The notes under the pieces are model-generated. The model did not search any database and was not told the origin of the DNA. It saw only the letters and a list, made by a program, of their open reading frames with translations. A DNA stretch of 64,000 nucleotides from an uncultured Alphaproteobacteria bacterium. Its GTDB lineage: Bacteria; Pseudomonadota; Alphaproteobacteria; Rhizobiales; Rhizobiaceae. Within the stretch, counting starts at the first letter, position 1, and every line of letters starts with the position of its first letter. The stretch covers positions 254,761 through 318,760 of the forward strand of contig CAKMZB010000003.1 of NCBI GenBank assembly GCA_929200315.1, written 5' to 3'. Shown here in pieces: positions 35,600 through 44,865 of this stretch. The position numbers and the translations under genes are program-made.

Positions 35600-36540
35600 G
35601 CAGTGAAACGGTAGATTTTGGCGATCGTGTCGGACAGCTCAGAAATTTTGACAACAAACCCGTCGAGAAATTCATGCAGACCCTCGCGGATGATCGTGTC
35701 TGCCGGGCGGGCAGAGAGATCTTCGCGAATTTTCGCAAGCTTTCTATGCGCTTCGCTGTCACCGCCATGGGTCTGCGACAGATGTTCCAAATGCCGAGCG
35801 GCGTTGGAAGTGCAATAGGCCAGCGAACGCGGCATGCGCCTATCGAGAATGAGGAAATCAGCCATGTTTGCGGCCGTATATTCCGTCCCGTGGACGCCGA
35901 GAAAGGCACGGTTGACGCCGAAGGAGCGCAGCATCTGCTGCCATTGCGCCAGGTCGAGTTCCGACCCCACCGCATCCTCATTCGGCAGCAGGACATAGTA
36001 TTTCACGTCGAGCATCCGCGCCGTCTGGTCCGCGCGTTCCAGGAATGTGCCCAGCCAGAGGAAATCATAGGCCTCGTTGCGCAGCATCGTGCCGGAAACC
36101 ATGCCGCGGATCAGTGCAGAATGACGGCGGATGTTTTGCAACATGTCTGGCAGATCACGGCGTGCGACGGGTTTTGCAAGCACTGATGCAAGGTCGAGAT
36201 ACATGTCATTGACCGCCTCCCAGACTTCCCGCGTCAGCGCCGTGCGCACGAGCCGCCCATTGGTGCGTGCCGCTTCCACGGCGGCGAGCAGGCAGCCGGG
36301 ATTGTTGGGATCACGCATAAGGAAATCCACAGCCTTTGCCGCCGTAAAGTCCGTGCCGTGATGTTCTTCAAAAGCCCAGCCTGCGCCGGAAGCGGTGAGA
36401 ATGGCGGACCATTCCGTGCCTTCCGAGTCCTGCCGCGTCAGTGACATGCGGCTACCGGCCTCGATGAGGCGTGCAACATTTTCTGCACGCTCGATGTAAC
36501 GGGCCATCCACGTGAGGCCGTTTGCTGTCTTGCCAAGCAT
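35596..36540 (-). CDS. Alpha-E domain protein (Anbu cluster)
   Basis: A 314-residue, almost entirely alpha-helical protein. The N-terminal MLGKTANGLTWMARYIERAE is the alpha-E family signature; FLWLGTFLERADQTARMLDV is an internal near-repeat of it. The family is always encoded beside circularly permuted ATP-grasp ligases and transglutaminases. Its function is unknown but it may act as a scaffold or partner of the ligase. It starts two bases after the ATP-grasp stop and overlaps the transglutaminase start. Confidence 0.93.
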   Translation of the reverse strand: MLGKTANGLTWMARYIERAENVARLIEAGSRMSLTRQDSEGTEWSAILTASGAGWAFEEHHGTDFTAAKAVDFLMRDPNNPGCLLAAVEAARTNGRLVRTALTREVWEAVNDMYLDLASVLAKPVARRDLPDMLQNIRRHSALIRGMVSGTMLRNEAYDFLWLGTFLERADQTARMLDVKYYVLLPNEDAVGSELDLAQWQQMLRSFGVNRAFLGVHGTEYTAANMADFLILDRRMPRSLAYCTSNAARHLEHLSQTHGGDSEAHRKLAKIREDLSARPADTIIREGLHEFLDGFVVKISELSDTIAKIYRFTA

Positions 36541-36542
36541 GT

Positions 36543-37988
36543 CTACGCCTCCAGAACCCAGGTGTCCTTGGTGCCGCCGCCCTGCGAAGAATTCACCACG
36601 AGGGACCCTTCCGTAAGCGCAACGCGGGTCAGCCCACCAGGGACAATCTTCACCTTGTCAGACACAAGAGAGAAGGGGCGCAGATCCACATGGCGCGGCG
36701 CAAGGCCGGCTTTGGTGAGAATCGGGCAGGTGGAAAGAGAAAGGGTTGGCTGGGCGATGTAATTTTCAGGCTTCGCAAGCAGCTTGGCTGCAAAGTCGTC
36801 CCGCTCCTTCCCGCTTGCCGCGGTACCAACCAACATGCCGTAGCCGCCGGAACCGTGAACCTCCTTCACAACGAGATCGGCAAGGTTGTCGAGCGTGTAG
36901 GCCAGCGCATCCTTCTCACGACAGCGATGGGTCGGCACGTTCGGTAGAATTGCATCGTTGCCGGTATAAAAACGCACAATTTCAGGCATGTATGAATAAA
37001 TCGCCTTGTCGTCAGCAATGCCGGTACCCGGCGCATTGGCAATCGTGATACCCCCCGCGCGATAGACATCCATGATGCCCGGAACGCCAAGAAGCGAATC
37101 CGGATTGAACGTCAGCGGATCGAGGAAATCGTCATCGATGCGACGGTAGAGCACATCGATGGGCTCCTCACCGGTGGTGGTTCGCATGACAACGCGACCG
37201 TTTTTCACCCGCAGATCGCTCGCATCTACCAGCTCCGCGCCCATCTGGTCGGCGAGGAAGGAATGTTCGAAATAGGCGCTGTTGTGGATACCGGGTGTCA
37301 GCACTGCGACTGTTGGGCGGCCGTTGCCGTCAAAGACAGGAGGCGGGACGCTGGCGAGGGAACGGCGCAGTTCTTCAGGATAGTGCGCAACCTCCCGCAC
37401 CTTCATCTGGGCAAAGAGTTCGGGAAACATCTGCATCATCGTCTCGCGATTCTCCAACATGTAGGAGACGCCGGAAGGCGTGCGCGCATTGTCTTCCAGA
37501 ACGAAGTAATCGCCCTCGCCGGTACAAACGATGTCCGTTCCCACAATGTGGGTATAAACTCCCGCGGGTGGCTCAACGCCAATCATGGGCGGGCAATAGG
37601 CTTCGTTGTTCAGCACCAGCTCTTCCGGCACGATCCCGGCCTTGAAGATTTCCTGCCCGTGGTAGACGTCATGAAGGAAGGCGTTCAGTGCCTCAACGCG
37701 CTGTGTCACCCCCTTCTCCAGATAGGCCCATTCCTTGGCCGACATGATCCGCGGTACGACATCGAAGGGAATGAGGCGCTCGTCCACCTCGTCGCTGCCG
37801 TAGACGGCAAAGGTAATACCGGTGCGGCGGAACAGGCTCTCTGCCCGGTTCGCCTTCTTGGCGAGGTGGTCAGTGTCGACCTCCTTCAGCCATGTCTCGT
37901 AGCTCTGGTAAGGCTGGCGAGTGATGTCACCGAACCCCGTCATCTCGTCAAAATGCGCCAATAATACCGCCTTTCGTTTCAACCCCAA
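36543..37988 (-). CDS. Circularly permuted type 2 ATP-grasp protein (Anbu cluster)
   Basis: A 481-residue CP_ATPgrasp_2 protein. Blocks seen are PFDVVPRIMSAKEWAYLEKG, YHGQEIFKAGIVPEELVLNN, GEGDYFVLEDNARTPSGVSY and VVKEVHGSGGYGMLVG. These carry the expected acidic metal ligands and the Lys/Gly ATP loop in permuted order. Such proteins probably join an amino acid or peptide through an amide bond. It is the first gene of the cluster. The start at 37988 gives MGLKRKAVLL; the true start could be the later GTG/ATG close to MTGFGD. Confidence 0.92.
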   Translation of the reverse strand: MGLKRKAVLLAHFDEMTGFGDITRQPYQSYETWLKEVDTDHLAKKANRAESLFRRTGITFAVYGSDEVDERLIPFDVVPRIMSAKEWAYLEKGVTQRVEALNAFLHDVYHGQEIFKAGIVPEELVLNNEAYCPPMIGVEPPAGVYTHIVGTDIVCTGEGDYFVLEDNARTPSGVSYMLENRETMMQMFPELFAQMKVREVAHYPEELRRSLASVPPPVFDGNGRPTVAVLTPGIHNSAYFEHSFLADQMGAELVDASDLRVKNGRVVMRTTTGEEPIDVLYRRIDDDFLDPLTFNPDSLLGVPGIMDVYRAGGITIANAPGTGIADDKAIYSYMPEIVRFYTGNDAILPNVPTHRCREKDALAYTLDNLADLVVKEVHGSGGYGMLVGTAASGKERDDFAAKLLAKPENYIAQPTLSLSTCPILTKAGLAPRHVDLRPFSLVSDKVKIVPGGLTRVALTEGSLVVNSSQGGGTKDTWVLEA

Positions 37989-38058
37989 GGGTGACGGAGG
38001 CTAGAGGCAGGTGCAAGGGGCGCGCGGGATGCCCGACAAAAGGCTAAGGCCAATACGA

Positions 38059-38087
38059 AAAAGGGCGGCTCAATGAGCCGCCCTTTT
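38059..38087 (-). terminator. Terminator of rplS
   Basis: AAAAGGGCGGCT pairs with AGCCGCCCTTTT (12 bp, loop CAATG). Read on the minus strand it is followed by TTCG after a run of T. It lies 28 bp past the rplS stop. Confidence 0.88.
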
Positions 38088-38114
38088 CAATTCAATTGAA
38101 ACTAAAGGCCGGGC

Positions 38115-38645
38115 TTACTCGGCGGAAGCCTCGGCTTCTGCTGCAGCAGCAGCGTCGGCTGCGGCTTTGTCTTCAGCGGCCTTCTCAACAGCCAGAGCCT
38201 GCGCAGCAGCGACCTTTTCAGCCTCAATCCGCTCTTTCTCAGCCAAGAACTCGGCGCGTTCAGCCTCGTTCAGCTTTTTGGAGCGCATGTTGGTGTTTTC
38301 CACAATGCGGGCGGACTTACCGCGACGCTCACGCAGATAGTAGAGCTTAGCGCGGCGCACGCGGCCACGACGAACCACTTCAACGCCCTCGACCAGTGGC
38401 GAGAAGATGGGGAAGGAACGCTCAACACCTTCGCCATAGGAAATCTTACGCACGGTGAAGCTCTCGTTCAGCCCGGCACCTTTGCGCGCGATGCAAACGC
38501 CTTCATAGGCCTGTACACGGGTGCGAGTACCTTCGGTCACACGGACCAGCACGCGGACGGTGTCGCCCGGGGAAAAGGCAGGGAGCTTTCGCTTTTCTTC
38601 GATGGAGGCAGCTTGTTCAGCCTCCAGCTCAGCAATAATATTCAT
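38115..38645 (-). CDS. rplS: 50S ribosomal protein L19
   Basis: A 176-residue L19. The first 115 or so residues are the conserved protein: [40 protein letters not shown] and [20 protein letters not shown]. The last 60 residues form an Ala/Glu/Lys-rich helical tail ([20 protein letters not shown]), much longer than in E. coli L19 (about 115 residues). Such tails are seen in some alphaproteobacteria. It lies downstream of trmD on the same strand with a 183-bp gap that forms the leader. Confidence 0.96.
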   Translation of the reverse strand: MNIIAELEAEQAASIEEKRKLPAFSPGDTVRVLVRVTEGTRTRVQAYEGVCIARKGAGLNESFTVRKISYGEGVERSFPIFSPLVEGVEVVRRGRVRRAKLYYLRERRGKSARIVENTNMRSKKLNEAERAEFLAEKERIEAEKVAAAQALAVEKAAEDKAAADAAAAAEAEASAE

Positions 38646-38828
38646 GGGTCTAGACCTTGTTCTTGTTGCGGGTCACGCGCCGGGTTTTCCCGATCACCGC
38701 TCCCGCGTTTCTTGATTGTGCAAGCCAGAGCGTCTCTTCCCATACGGCCTTTGCCGCGCCGGGTGGTTCGTTGCCGAACCGGGACGGTTATCACTCGTCT
38801 CTTCGGGTCTGTCCGAATGAGCGGCGGT

Positions 38829-39533
38829 TTAGTCCGAGTCCACGTCCTTGTCCAGCTTTTCACGCTCCAGAAGATCGGGGCGGCGCGCACGGGTGAGCTT
38901 CAACGCTTCTTCCTGGCGCCAGCGCTCGATGGCTGCATGGTTTCCGCCTGTTAAAACGTCGGGAATGGTGCGCCCCTCCCATTTGGCAGGGCGGGTATAG
39001 TGGGGATGCTCCAAAAGACCGGTCTCGAAGCTCTCATGATCCCCGCTGGTGCGGTTGCCCATGACGCCGGGGAGCAGACGGATGACGGCGTCGAGCAGGG
39101 CGAAGGCCGCCATTTCTCCACCAGCCAGGATGTAGTCGCCCACAGAAACCTCCTCGAGGTCGCGCCCGTCAATCACCCTCTGGTCCACACCCTCAAACCG
39201 TCCGCAAACAATGAGCGCCCCCGGCCCCTCCGCAAGCTCCCGCACTTTGCTCTGCGTTAAAGGCGCGCCACGCGGGCTCATGAGCAAACGGGGGCCGTCA
39301 AACTCCACCGCATCAATCGCCCACCCCAGAACGTCCGGCCGCAACACCATCCCGGCTCCGCCGCCGGATGGCGTGTCATCAACGCTGGCGTGTTTGTCGG
39401 TTGCAGAAGCGCGGATATCGTGGGTTTTCAGCACCCAATCCCCCCGCTCCAGAGCACGGCCCGCTAGAGCATGACTGAGCGGTCCGGGGAACATTGCCGG
39501 ATAGAGCGTCAGGATGTGGGCGTTGAACGACAT
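38829..39533 (-). CDS. trmD: tRNA (guanine-37-N1) methyltransferase
   Basis: A 234-residue SPOUT methyltransferase that makes m1G37 in tRNA. The N-terminal [20 protein letters not shown] and the trefoil-knot SAM site [40 protein letters not shown] are conserved. The C-terminal [19 protein letters not shown] is also typical. The start at 39533 removes an unsupported 84-residue extension. rimM and rpsP, which often precede trmD, are not here; the gene is divergent from dapF. Confidence 0.96.
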   Translation of the reverse strand: MSFNAHILTLYPAMFPGPLSHALAGRALERGDWVLKTHDIRASATDKHASVDDTPSGGGAGMVLRPDVLGWAIDAVEFDGPRLLMSPRGAPLTQSKVRELAEGPGALIVCGRFEGVDQRVIDGRDLEEVSVGDYILAGGEMAAFALLDAVIRLLPGVMGNRTSGDHESFETGLLEHPHYTRPAKWEGRTIPDVLTGGNHAAIERWRQEEALKLTRARRPDLLEREKLDKDVDSD

Positions 39534-39599
39534 CTGGAGCGTTAGCGAATAGGGCGCTTTGTTTTGCAATGAAGAGCGGGCTTCGCCATATAGCCGCTC

Positions 39600-40451
39600 A
39601 TGAGCATGAACGCACCCTTTGCGAAAATGAATGGCATCGGCAACCAGATCGCGGTGGCCGACATGCGTGGCCGTGTCGATTTGGTGTCCGCATCGGCTGC
39701 TGTTGCACTCAATGAGCACGTGCCGTTCGATCAGCTTATGGCGATCCATGACCCACAGACCAACGGGACGGATGCACTGGTCCATATTCTAAACAGCGAT
39801 GGCAGCACCGCCGGAGCCTGCGGCAACGGCATGCGTTGTGTGACGCTGTATCTGGCGGACGCGCCCACCGCCTTCATTTTCGAGACGAATGCAGGCTTGC
39901 TGCCCGCAGCCATTGATGGCGCACGGATTTCCATCGGCATGGGTGCTCCGCTATTTGGTTGGCAGGAAATCCCGGTTGCGCGGGAAGTGGCCGATACCGA
40001 CCTCGTCGATCTCAATTTTGGCCCGGCGGAGGCCCCACTCATCCGGGGCGCGTCGCTTGCCAATATGGGCAATCCCCACGCCGTATTTTGGGCAGAGCAG
40101 CCGCTGGAAGCTTATCCGCTTCAGGAATTTGGACCGCAAGTCGAGCATGACCCGCTCTTCCCGGACAGAGTGAATGTGTCCCTTGCCCGCGTCGTTTCAC
40201 GCACCGAGATTAACCTGCGCACCTGGGAGCGCGGGGCCGGCCTCACGCAGGCCTGCGGCTCCGCCGCCTGCGCCGCGGCCGTTTGCGGAGCCAGAACCGG
40301 CCGGACAGAGCGGCAGGTCACGGTCAATCTGCCAGGCGGATCACTTTATATCGACTGGCGCGAAGATGGTGTCATGATGAGCGGTGCTGCCGAACATGAG
40401 TTCAACGGCCGCTTTGACCCCGCCACCGGCGCCGTGGAGCTTACGGCATGA
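39600..40451 (+). CDS. dapF: Diaminopimelate epimerase
   Basis: A 283-residue enzyme converting LL- to meso-diaminopimelate for lysine and peptidoglycan. The two catalytic cysteines are in [17 protein letters not shown] and [20 protein letters not shown]. The N-terminal [19 protein letters not shown] and DGTDALV-type NGTDALVHI are typical. Its stop overlaps the mtaB start (ATGA), so the two are coupled, as often in alphaproteobacteria. Confidence 0.96.
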   Translation: MSMNAPFAKMNGIGNQIAVADMRGRVDLVSASAAVALNEHVPFDQLMAIHDPQTNGTDALVHILNSDGSTAGACGNGMRCVTLYLADAPTAFIFETNAGLLPAAIDGARISIGMGAPLFGWQEIPVAREVADTDLVDLNFGPAEAPLIRGASLANMGNPHAVFWAEQPLEAYPLQEFGPQVEHDPLFPDRVNVSLARVVSRTEINLRTWERGAGLTQACGSAACAAAVCGARTGRTERQVTVNLPGGSLYIDWREDGVMMSGAAEHEFNGRFDPATGAVELTA

Positions 40452-41758
40452 GCGAGAGCAAAGACCCCGGCCTCAAGACACTCACCTTCGGCTGCCGCCT
40501 CAACACCTATGAGAGCGAGGTCATGACCCGCGCCGCCCGCGAGGCCGGGCTCGACAAGCTCGATGGTGGGGCGGTGATCGTCAACACTTGCGCCGTGACG
40601 GGCGAAGCTGTGCGCCAGGCCAAGCAAGCGATCCGTCGTGCCCGTCGCGAGAACCCCGAGGCCCGCATCATCGTCTCCGGCTGCGCCGCGCAGACGGAAG
40701 CAGAGACCTTCGCGGGCATGGATGAAGTGGATCTCGTCCTCGGCAATGCGGAAAAGATGGAAGCGCACAATTACCGCGCACTGCCGGACTTCGGCGTCAA
40801 TCAGTTCGAGAAAGTGCGCGTCGCCGACATTATGGACGTGCGCGAGGCCGCTTCCCACATGGTGGACGCGATTGAAGGCCGTTCCCGCGCCTTCGTGCAG
40901 GTGCAAAACGGCTGCAATCATCGCTGCACCTTCTGCATTATCCCCTTTGGCCGCGGAAATTCCCGCTCGGTCCCGGCAGGCTCCGTCGTGGATGAAGTGC
41001 GCCGGTTGGTGTGCGAGGGCGGTTACCGCGAAGTCGTGCTGACCGGCGTTGATCTGACAAGCTGGGGTGGTGATCTGCCGGGATCTCCGTCGCTTGGTCG
41101 CCTCGTGCAGGCCGTGCTGAACGGCGTTCCAGACCTCTTACGCCTGCGCCTCTCTTCCATCGATTCTATCGAGGTCGACCAGGCTTTGATGGAGGCGATT
41201 GGTGGTGAAGAGCGGCTGATGCCCCACTTCCATCTCTCGCTGCAGTCTGGCGACGACATGATCCTCAAACGCATGAAGCGCCGCCATCTGCGCGATGATA
41301 CAATCCGCTTCACGCAAGATGTGCTGGCCCTGCGGTCCGATGCCGTCTTCGGTGCTGATATCATTGCCGGTTTCCCGACGGAGACCGAGGAAATGTTCCA
41401 GAACTCGCTCGCTATTCTAGACGAGGCGCAAATCACCTATGCCCATGTCTTTCCCTTCTCTCCGCGCCAGGGCACACCCGCCGCGCGGATGCCGCAGCTT
41501 GATCGTGCCCTCATCAAGGAACGCGCAGCCAGGTTGCGCGAAGGGGGTGAAACACGCCTTGCCGCTTTCCTCGCTGCACGGGTGGGGGAAACCCATGATG
41601 TGCTGATGGAAACAGGCGGTCTTGGCCGCACAGCGCAATTCACGCCGGTTGCAATTTCTGGAACGACCGAGGAGCCAAACACATTGGAACGGGTGACGAT
41701 TACCGGCCATGACGGGCGGCACCTGCAAGGCATGCCTGCCCGCGCCCAAGCTGCTTGA
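40448..41758 (+). CDS. mtaB: tRNA t6A37 methylthiotransferase
   Basis: A 436-residue radical-SAM methylthiotransferase that makes ms2t6A in tRNA. The N-terminal UPF0004 domain ([40 protein letters not shown]) binds the first cluster. The radical-SAM motif is [20 protein letters not shown] near residue 156. [19 protein letters not shown] and the C-terminal TRAM-like domain follow. The GCRLN start distinguishes MtaB from MiaB and RimO. ftsY follows 10 bp later. Confidence 0.95.
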   Translation: MSESKDPGLKTLTFGCRLNTYESEVMTRAAREAGLDKLDGGAVIVNTCAVTGEAVRQAKQAIRRARRENPEARIIVSGCAAQTEAETFAGMDEVDLVLGNAEKMEAHNYRALPDFGVNQFEKVRVADIMDVREAASHMVDAIEGRSRAFVQVQNGCNHRCTFCIIPFGRGNSRSVPAGSVVDEVRRLVCEGGYREVVLTGVDLTSWGGDLPGSPSLGRLVQAVLNGVPDLLRLRLSSIDSIEVDQALMEAIGGEERLMPHFHLSLQSGDDMILKRMKRRHLRDDTIRFTQDVLALRSDAVFGADIIAGFPTETEEMFQNSLAILDEAQITYAHVFPFSPRQGTPAARMPQLDRALIKERAARLREGGETRLAAFLAARVGETHDVLMETGGLGRTAQFTPVAISGTTEEPNTLERVTITGHDGRHLQGMPARAQAA

Positions 41759-41768
41759 GGAGCCTTGA

Positions 41769-43445
41769 ATGGCTGAGAAAAAACCTGGCTTCTTCAAACG
41801 TATTTTCCGCTTCGGGCGGAAGGATGAGGACGTCGAACCGGTCGAGGACGAAAACACAGGCACGGCGGCTAGCGCTGAAGCCGAACCAGCACCCGTCGCC
41901 CAAACCGGCACCGGTGCGGAGATCGATGAAGCGCCAGACGTCACGTCGATCCACGACGTCCCGCCGCCGAACACAGCAGGGGAAGATGAGGCAGTAAAGC
42001 GCGCCGAAGAAGAAGAGCGCGCACGCAAGGCTGCCGAGGCGAAAAGGAAGCGCGACGCCGAGGCCGCCAAGAAAGAAGCCAAGGCGGCCACTGAAAAGGC
42101 CGAAGCCGAGGCGCTCGCCGCCGAAAAGGCCGCTAATGAAGCGCTGAAGACACAAGAAGCGGAGAAGGAAGCAGCAAAGCCTGATGGCGTTTATCAGGCG
42201 CCGAGTGAGACGAATGTCGATACCGACAAAACCCCGACCCCCGAACCGCTTTCAGACACGCCGGAACCTTCGCCGGTTGAGGAGGAAAAACCGGACCAGC
42301 CGGTGCCCGATGAAAGCGGTGCTGACGCCTACGCCAAGATAGCTGAGCCGGAGCCGGAGCCGAAAGCCAAATCAAAGGCGAAAGTGAAGGTGAAGGCTGA
42401 ACCGGTTCCCATATCGGAACCTGAAGCCCGACTTGCTCCCGAACCGGAACCCGAATCCACGCCGGAACCTGTCCCCGCACCAATTGCAGGACCCGCCGAT
42501 CCAGCAAACCTTTCCACACCTACACGCAAGTCCTGGTTCAAGCGAATGAGTGATGGGCTTGCCCGCTCATCCACCCAGCTCAGCCAATCTATCACCGGCA
42601 TTTTTAGCGATCGCAAGCTGGATGACGAGGCGCTCGAGGAGCTCGAAGACATTCTCATCCGCGCCGACCTTGGCGTTGAAACCGCCACTGCCATTACCGA
42701 ACGCCTCGCCGACCAACGCATGGGCAAGGACGTGACGGACGAGGATGTCCGCACGCTGATGGCCGAGGAGGTCGAGCGGGTGCTTGACCCGGTCGCCGCT
42801 GAACTCGAACTTGATCTCGACCACCAGCCCCATGTCATATTGGTGGTTGGCGTCAACGGTTCCGGCAAGACGACGACTATCGGCAAGATTTCGCAAAAGC
42901 TCTACGATGCCGGTTTCTCAACGCTTCTGGTTGCAGGCGACACGTTCCGCGCGGCAGCCATCGAGCAACTGAAGATCTGGGGCGAGCGGACCATTTCCCC
43001 CGTCATCTTCCGCCCCAACGGCGCGGATGCGGCCGGATTGGCTTATGATGCCTTTACGCAGGCGAAAGAAGAAGGCCGCGATGTCGTCCTGATGGATACG
43101 GCGGGCCGCCTTCAAAACCGGACTGAATTGATGGCCGAACTTGAAAAAATAATCCGTGTTTTCAAGAAATTAGACCCAGAAGCACCTCATACGGTGCTGC
43201 TGATCCTGGACGCAACGACGGGGCAGAACGCGCTCAACCAGGTCGAGGTTTTCAAAGATGTTGCCGGGGTGAGTGGTATTGTCATGACCAAGCTCGATGG
43301 CACCGCGCGGGGCGGTATTCTCGTTGCCATTGCGGCAAAATACGACCTGCCGGTCTATTTCATCGGAGTTGGCGAGCAGGTGGACGATCTAGAGCCATTT
43401 GAAGCGCGAGAATTCGCGCGCTCCATCGCGGGCCTTCCTGCTTAA
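41769..43445 (+). CDS. ftsY: Signal recognition particle receptor FtsY
   Basis: A 558-residue GTPase that docks ribosome-SRP complexes at the membrane. Residues 1-255 are an acidic, Ala/Glu/Pro-rich extension with repeats such as AEAEPAPVAQ and EPEPKAKSKAKVKVK. The NG domain starts near 260. It contains GVNGSGKTTTIGKISQKLYD (G1), AGDTFRAAAIEQLKIWGE, LMDTAGRLQNRTELMAELEK (G3) and VMTKLDGTARGG (G4). The extension is longer than in many bacteria but similar acidic A domains occur in E. coli. It ends overlapping the convergent tesA stop. Confidence 0.96.
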   Translation: MAEKKPGFFKRIFRFGRKDEDVEPVEDENTGTAASAEAEPAPVAQTGTGAEIDEAPDVTSIHDVPPPNTAGEDEAVKRAEEEERARKAAEAKRKRDAEAAKKEAKAATEKAEAEALAAEKAANEALKTQEAEKEAAKPDGVYQAPSETNVDTDKTPTPEPLSDTPEPSPVEEEKPDQPVPDESGADAYAKIAEPEPEPKAKSKAKVKVKAEPVPISEPEARLAPEPEPESTPEPVPAPIAGPADPANLSTPTRKSWFKRMSDGLARSSTQLSQSITGIFSDRKLDDEALEELEDILIRADLGVETATAITERLADQRMGKDVTDEDVRTLMAEEVERVLDPVAAELELDLDHQPHVILVVGVNGSGKTTTIGKISQKLYDAGFSTLLVAGDTFRAAAIEQLKIWGERTISPVIFRPNGADAAGLAYDAFTQAKEEGRDVVLMDTAGRLQNRTELMAELEKIIRVFKKLDPEAPHTVLLILDATTGQNALNQVEVFKDVAGVSGIVMTKLDGTARGGILVAIAAKYDLPVYFIGVGEQVDDLEPFEAREFARSIAGLPA

Positions 43446-44089
43446 GGCGAGGGCCTCAGGCCCTCCACAAGAGCTTCCACACTTGGCAGAATACGCTCAA
43501 CAATCACGTCGATACCTTCTGCTGTCGGATGAATGCCATCATCCAGGTTCAGTGCCGCATCAGCGGCAACACCATCGAGAAAAAATGGGTAGAAGTCCGT
43601 CTCATATTCCTGCGCCAACTCAGGGTAGATCACATCAAATTCGCTGGCATAGGTAGATCCCATCGAAGGAGACGCGCGCATTCCGGTGAGCAGAACGGCA
43701 ATGTTGCGGCCCTGCAATTGCTCAATCATGGCTGCCAGATTGTCGCGCACATTCTCCACCGGAACTCCGCGCAGCCCGTCATTAGCGCCGAGTTCGAGGA
43801 TTACTCCGTCTGTCCCATCCGGCACAGACCAACCAAGCCGTGCAAGGCCGCCAGAGGTTGTGTCTCCAGACACACCGGCGCCAACAATCTTCACCGCGAC
43901 ACCACGTTCATCCAAAGCGACCTGCAAACGCTCAGGAAAACTCTCCCCCGGTTGCAGTCCGTAGCCGGCGGAAAGAGAGTCTCCCAGCACCACGATAGTG
44001 GCCGGAATGCCGGTTTGTTCCGCCCGCCCGGGGAGCACCGAAAAGCATGCGGCAGAAAGGATGACGAACGCACATTGCAAAAGCTTCAC
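43442..44089 (-). CDS. tesA: Periplasmic GDSL-type esterase/lysophospholipase (TesA-like)
   Basis: A 215-residue SGNH hydrolase. The signal peptide (LLQCAFVILSAACFSVLPGR) is followed by block I IVVLGDSLSAGYGLQPGESF with the Ser, block III ELGANDGLRGVPVE with the Asn, and block V LDDGIHPTAEG with the Asp and His. It should act on thioesters or lysophospholipids in the periplasm. It is divergent from ybbA-ybbP, the same arrangement as tesA-ybbAP in E. coli. Confidence 0.92.
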   Translation of the reverse strand: MKLLQCAFVILSAACFSVLPGRAEQTGIPATIVVLGDSLSAGYGLQPGESFPERLQVALDERGVAVKIVGAGVSGDTTSGGLARLGWSVPDGTDGVILELGANDGLRGVPVENVRDNLAAMIEQLQGRNIAVLLTGMRASPSMGSTYASEFDVIYPELAQEYETDFYPFFLDGVAADAALNLDDGIHPTAEGIDVIVERILPSVEALVEGLRPSP

Positions 44090-44163
44090 TTTGATTTTCC
44101 CTTCGCACGGACCATATCGGACTAATTGAGTTGTGAAATGCGCACGATGGCGGACCGATACAA

Positions 44164-44865
44164 GTGAACACGAACAAACTTGTCATTTCGTTGAATGACA
44201 TTCACCTGACCTTGGGCGAAGGCGCCTCCAAGGTCCATGTTTTGCGCGGCATTTCGCTGGATGTACCGGCGGGCCGCTCTGTCGGTATTGTCGGCCCGTC
44301 GGGGTCCGGTAAGTCAACCCTGCTTATGGTTATGGCGGGTCTGGAGCGTGTGGATTCCGGCCAAGTGGTTTTGGCGGGCGAAGATTTTTCAAAGCTCAAC
44401 GAAGATGGCCTCGCCGCCTTTCGTGGTCGCAATATCGGGATCGTCTTCCAGTCCTTCCACCTCATCCCCAACATGACGGCGTTGGAAAATGTCGCCGTGC
44501 CGTTGGAGCTTGCAGGGCACAGCGACGCCTTTGACAAAGCCGCAGCAGAACTATGTGCCGTTGGGCTTGGCGAGCGATTGACCCACTATCCTGCGCAGAT
44601 GTCAGGCGGCGAGCAGCAGCGCGTCGCCATGGCTCGGGCCCTCGCACCGGACCCGCGCATTCTGGTAGCCGATGAACCCACCGGCAATCTTGATGAGGAG
44701 ACCGGCGCGCAGGTCGCGCAATTGCTCTTCGACAAGCAACGCGAACGCGGCATGACCCTCGTTCTCGTTACCCATGACCCAACACTCGCCGCCCGATGCG
44801 ATGAGCAGGTGCGGGTGCGGCTGGGTGAAATCGAGCATGCAAGTACCGCGGATGAAGCGGCGTGA
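44164..44865 (+). CDS. ybbA: ABC transporter ATP-binding protein (YbbA/LolD-like)
   Basis: A 233-residue ATPase. Walker A is GIVGPSGSGKSTLLMVMAGL, the signature is QMSGGEQQRVAMARALAP, and Walker B is ILVADEPTGNLDEETG. It belongs to the MacB/LolD/YbbA branch. It overlaps the permease start and lies next to divergent tesA, so YbbA is the best assignment. The start (GTG/ATG) at 44164 reads MNTNKLVIS. Confidence 0.92.
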   Translation: MNTNKLVISLNDIHLTLGEGASKVHVLRGISLDVPAGRSVGIVGPSGSGKSTLLMVMAGLERVDSGQVVLAGEDFSKLNEDGLAAFRGRNIGIVFQSFHLIPNMTALENVAVPLELAGHSDAFDKAAAELCAVGLGERLTHYPAQMSGGEQQRVAMARALAPDPRILVADEPTGNLDEETGAQVAQLLFDKQRERGMTLVLVTHDPTLAARCDEQVRVRLGEIEHASTADEAA

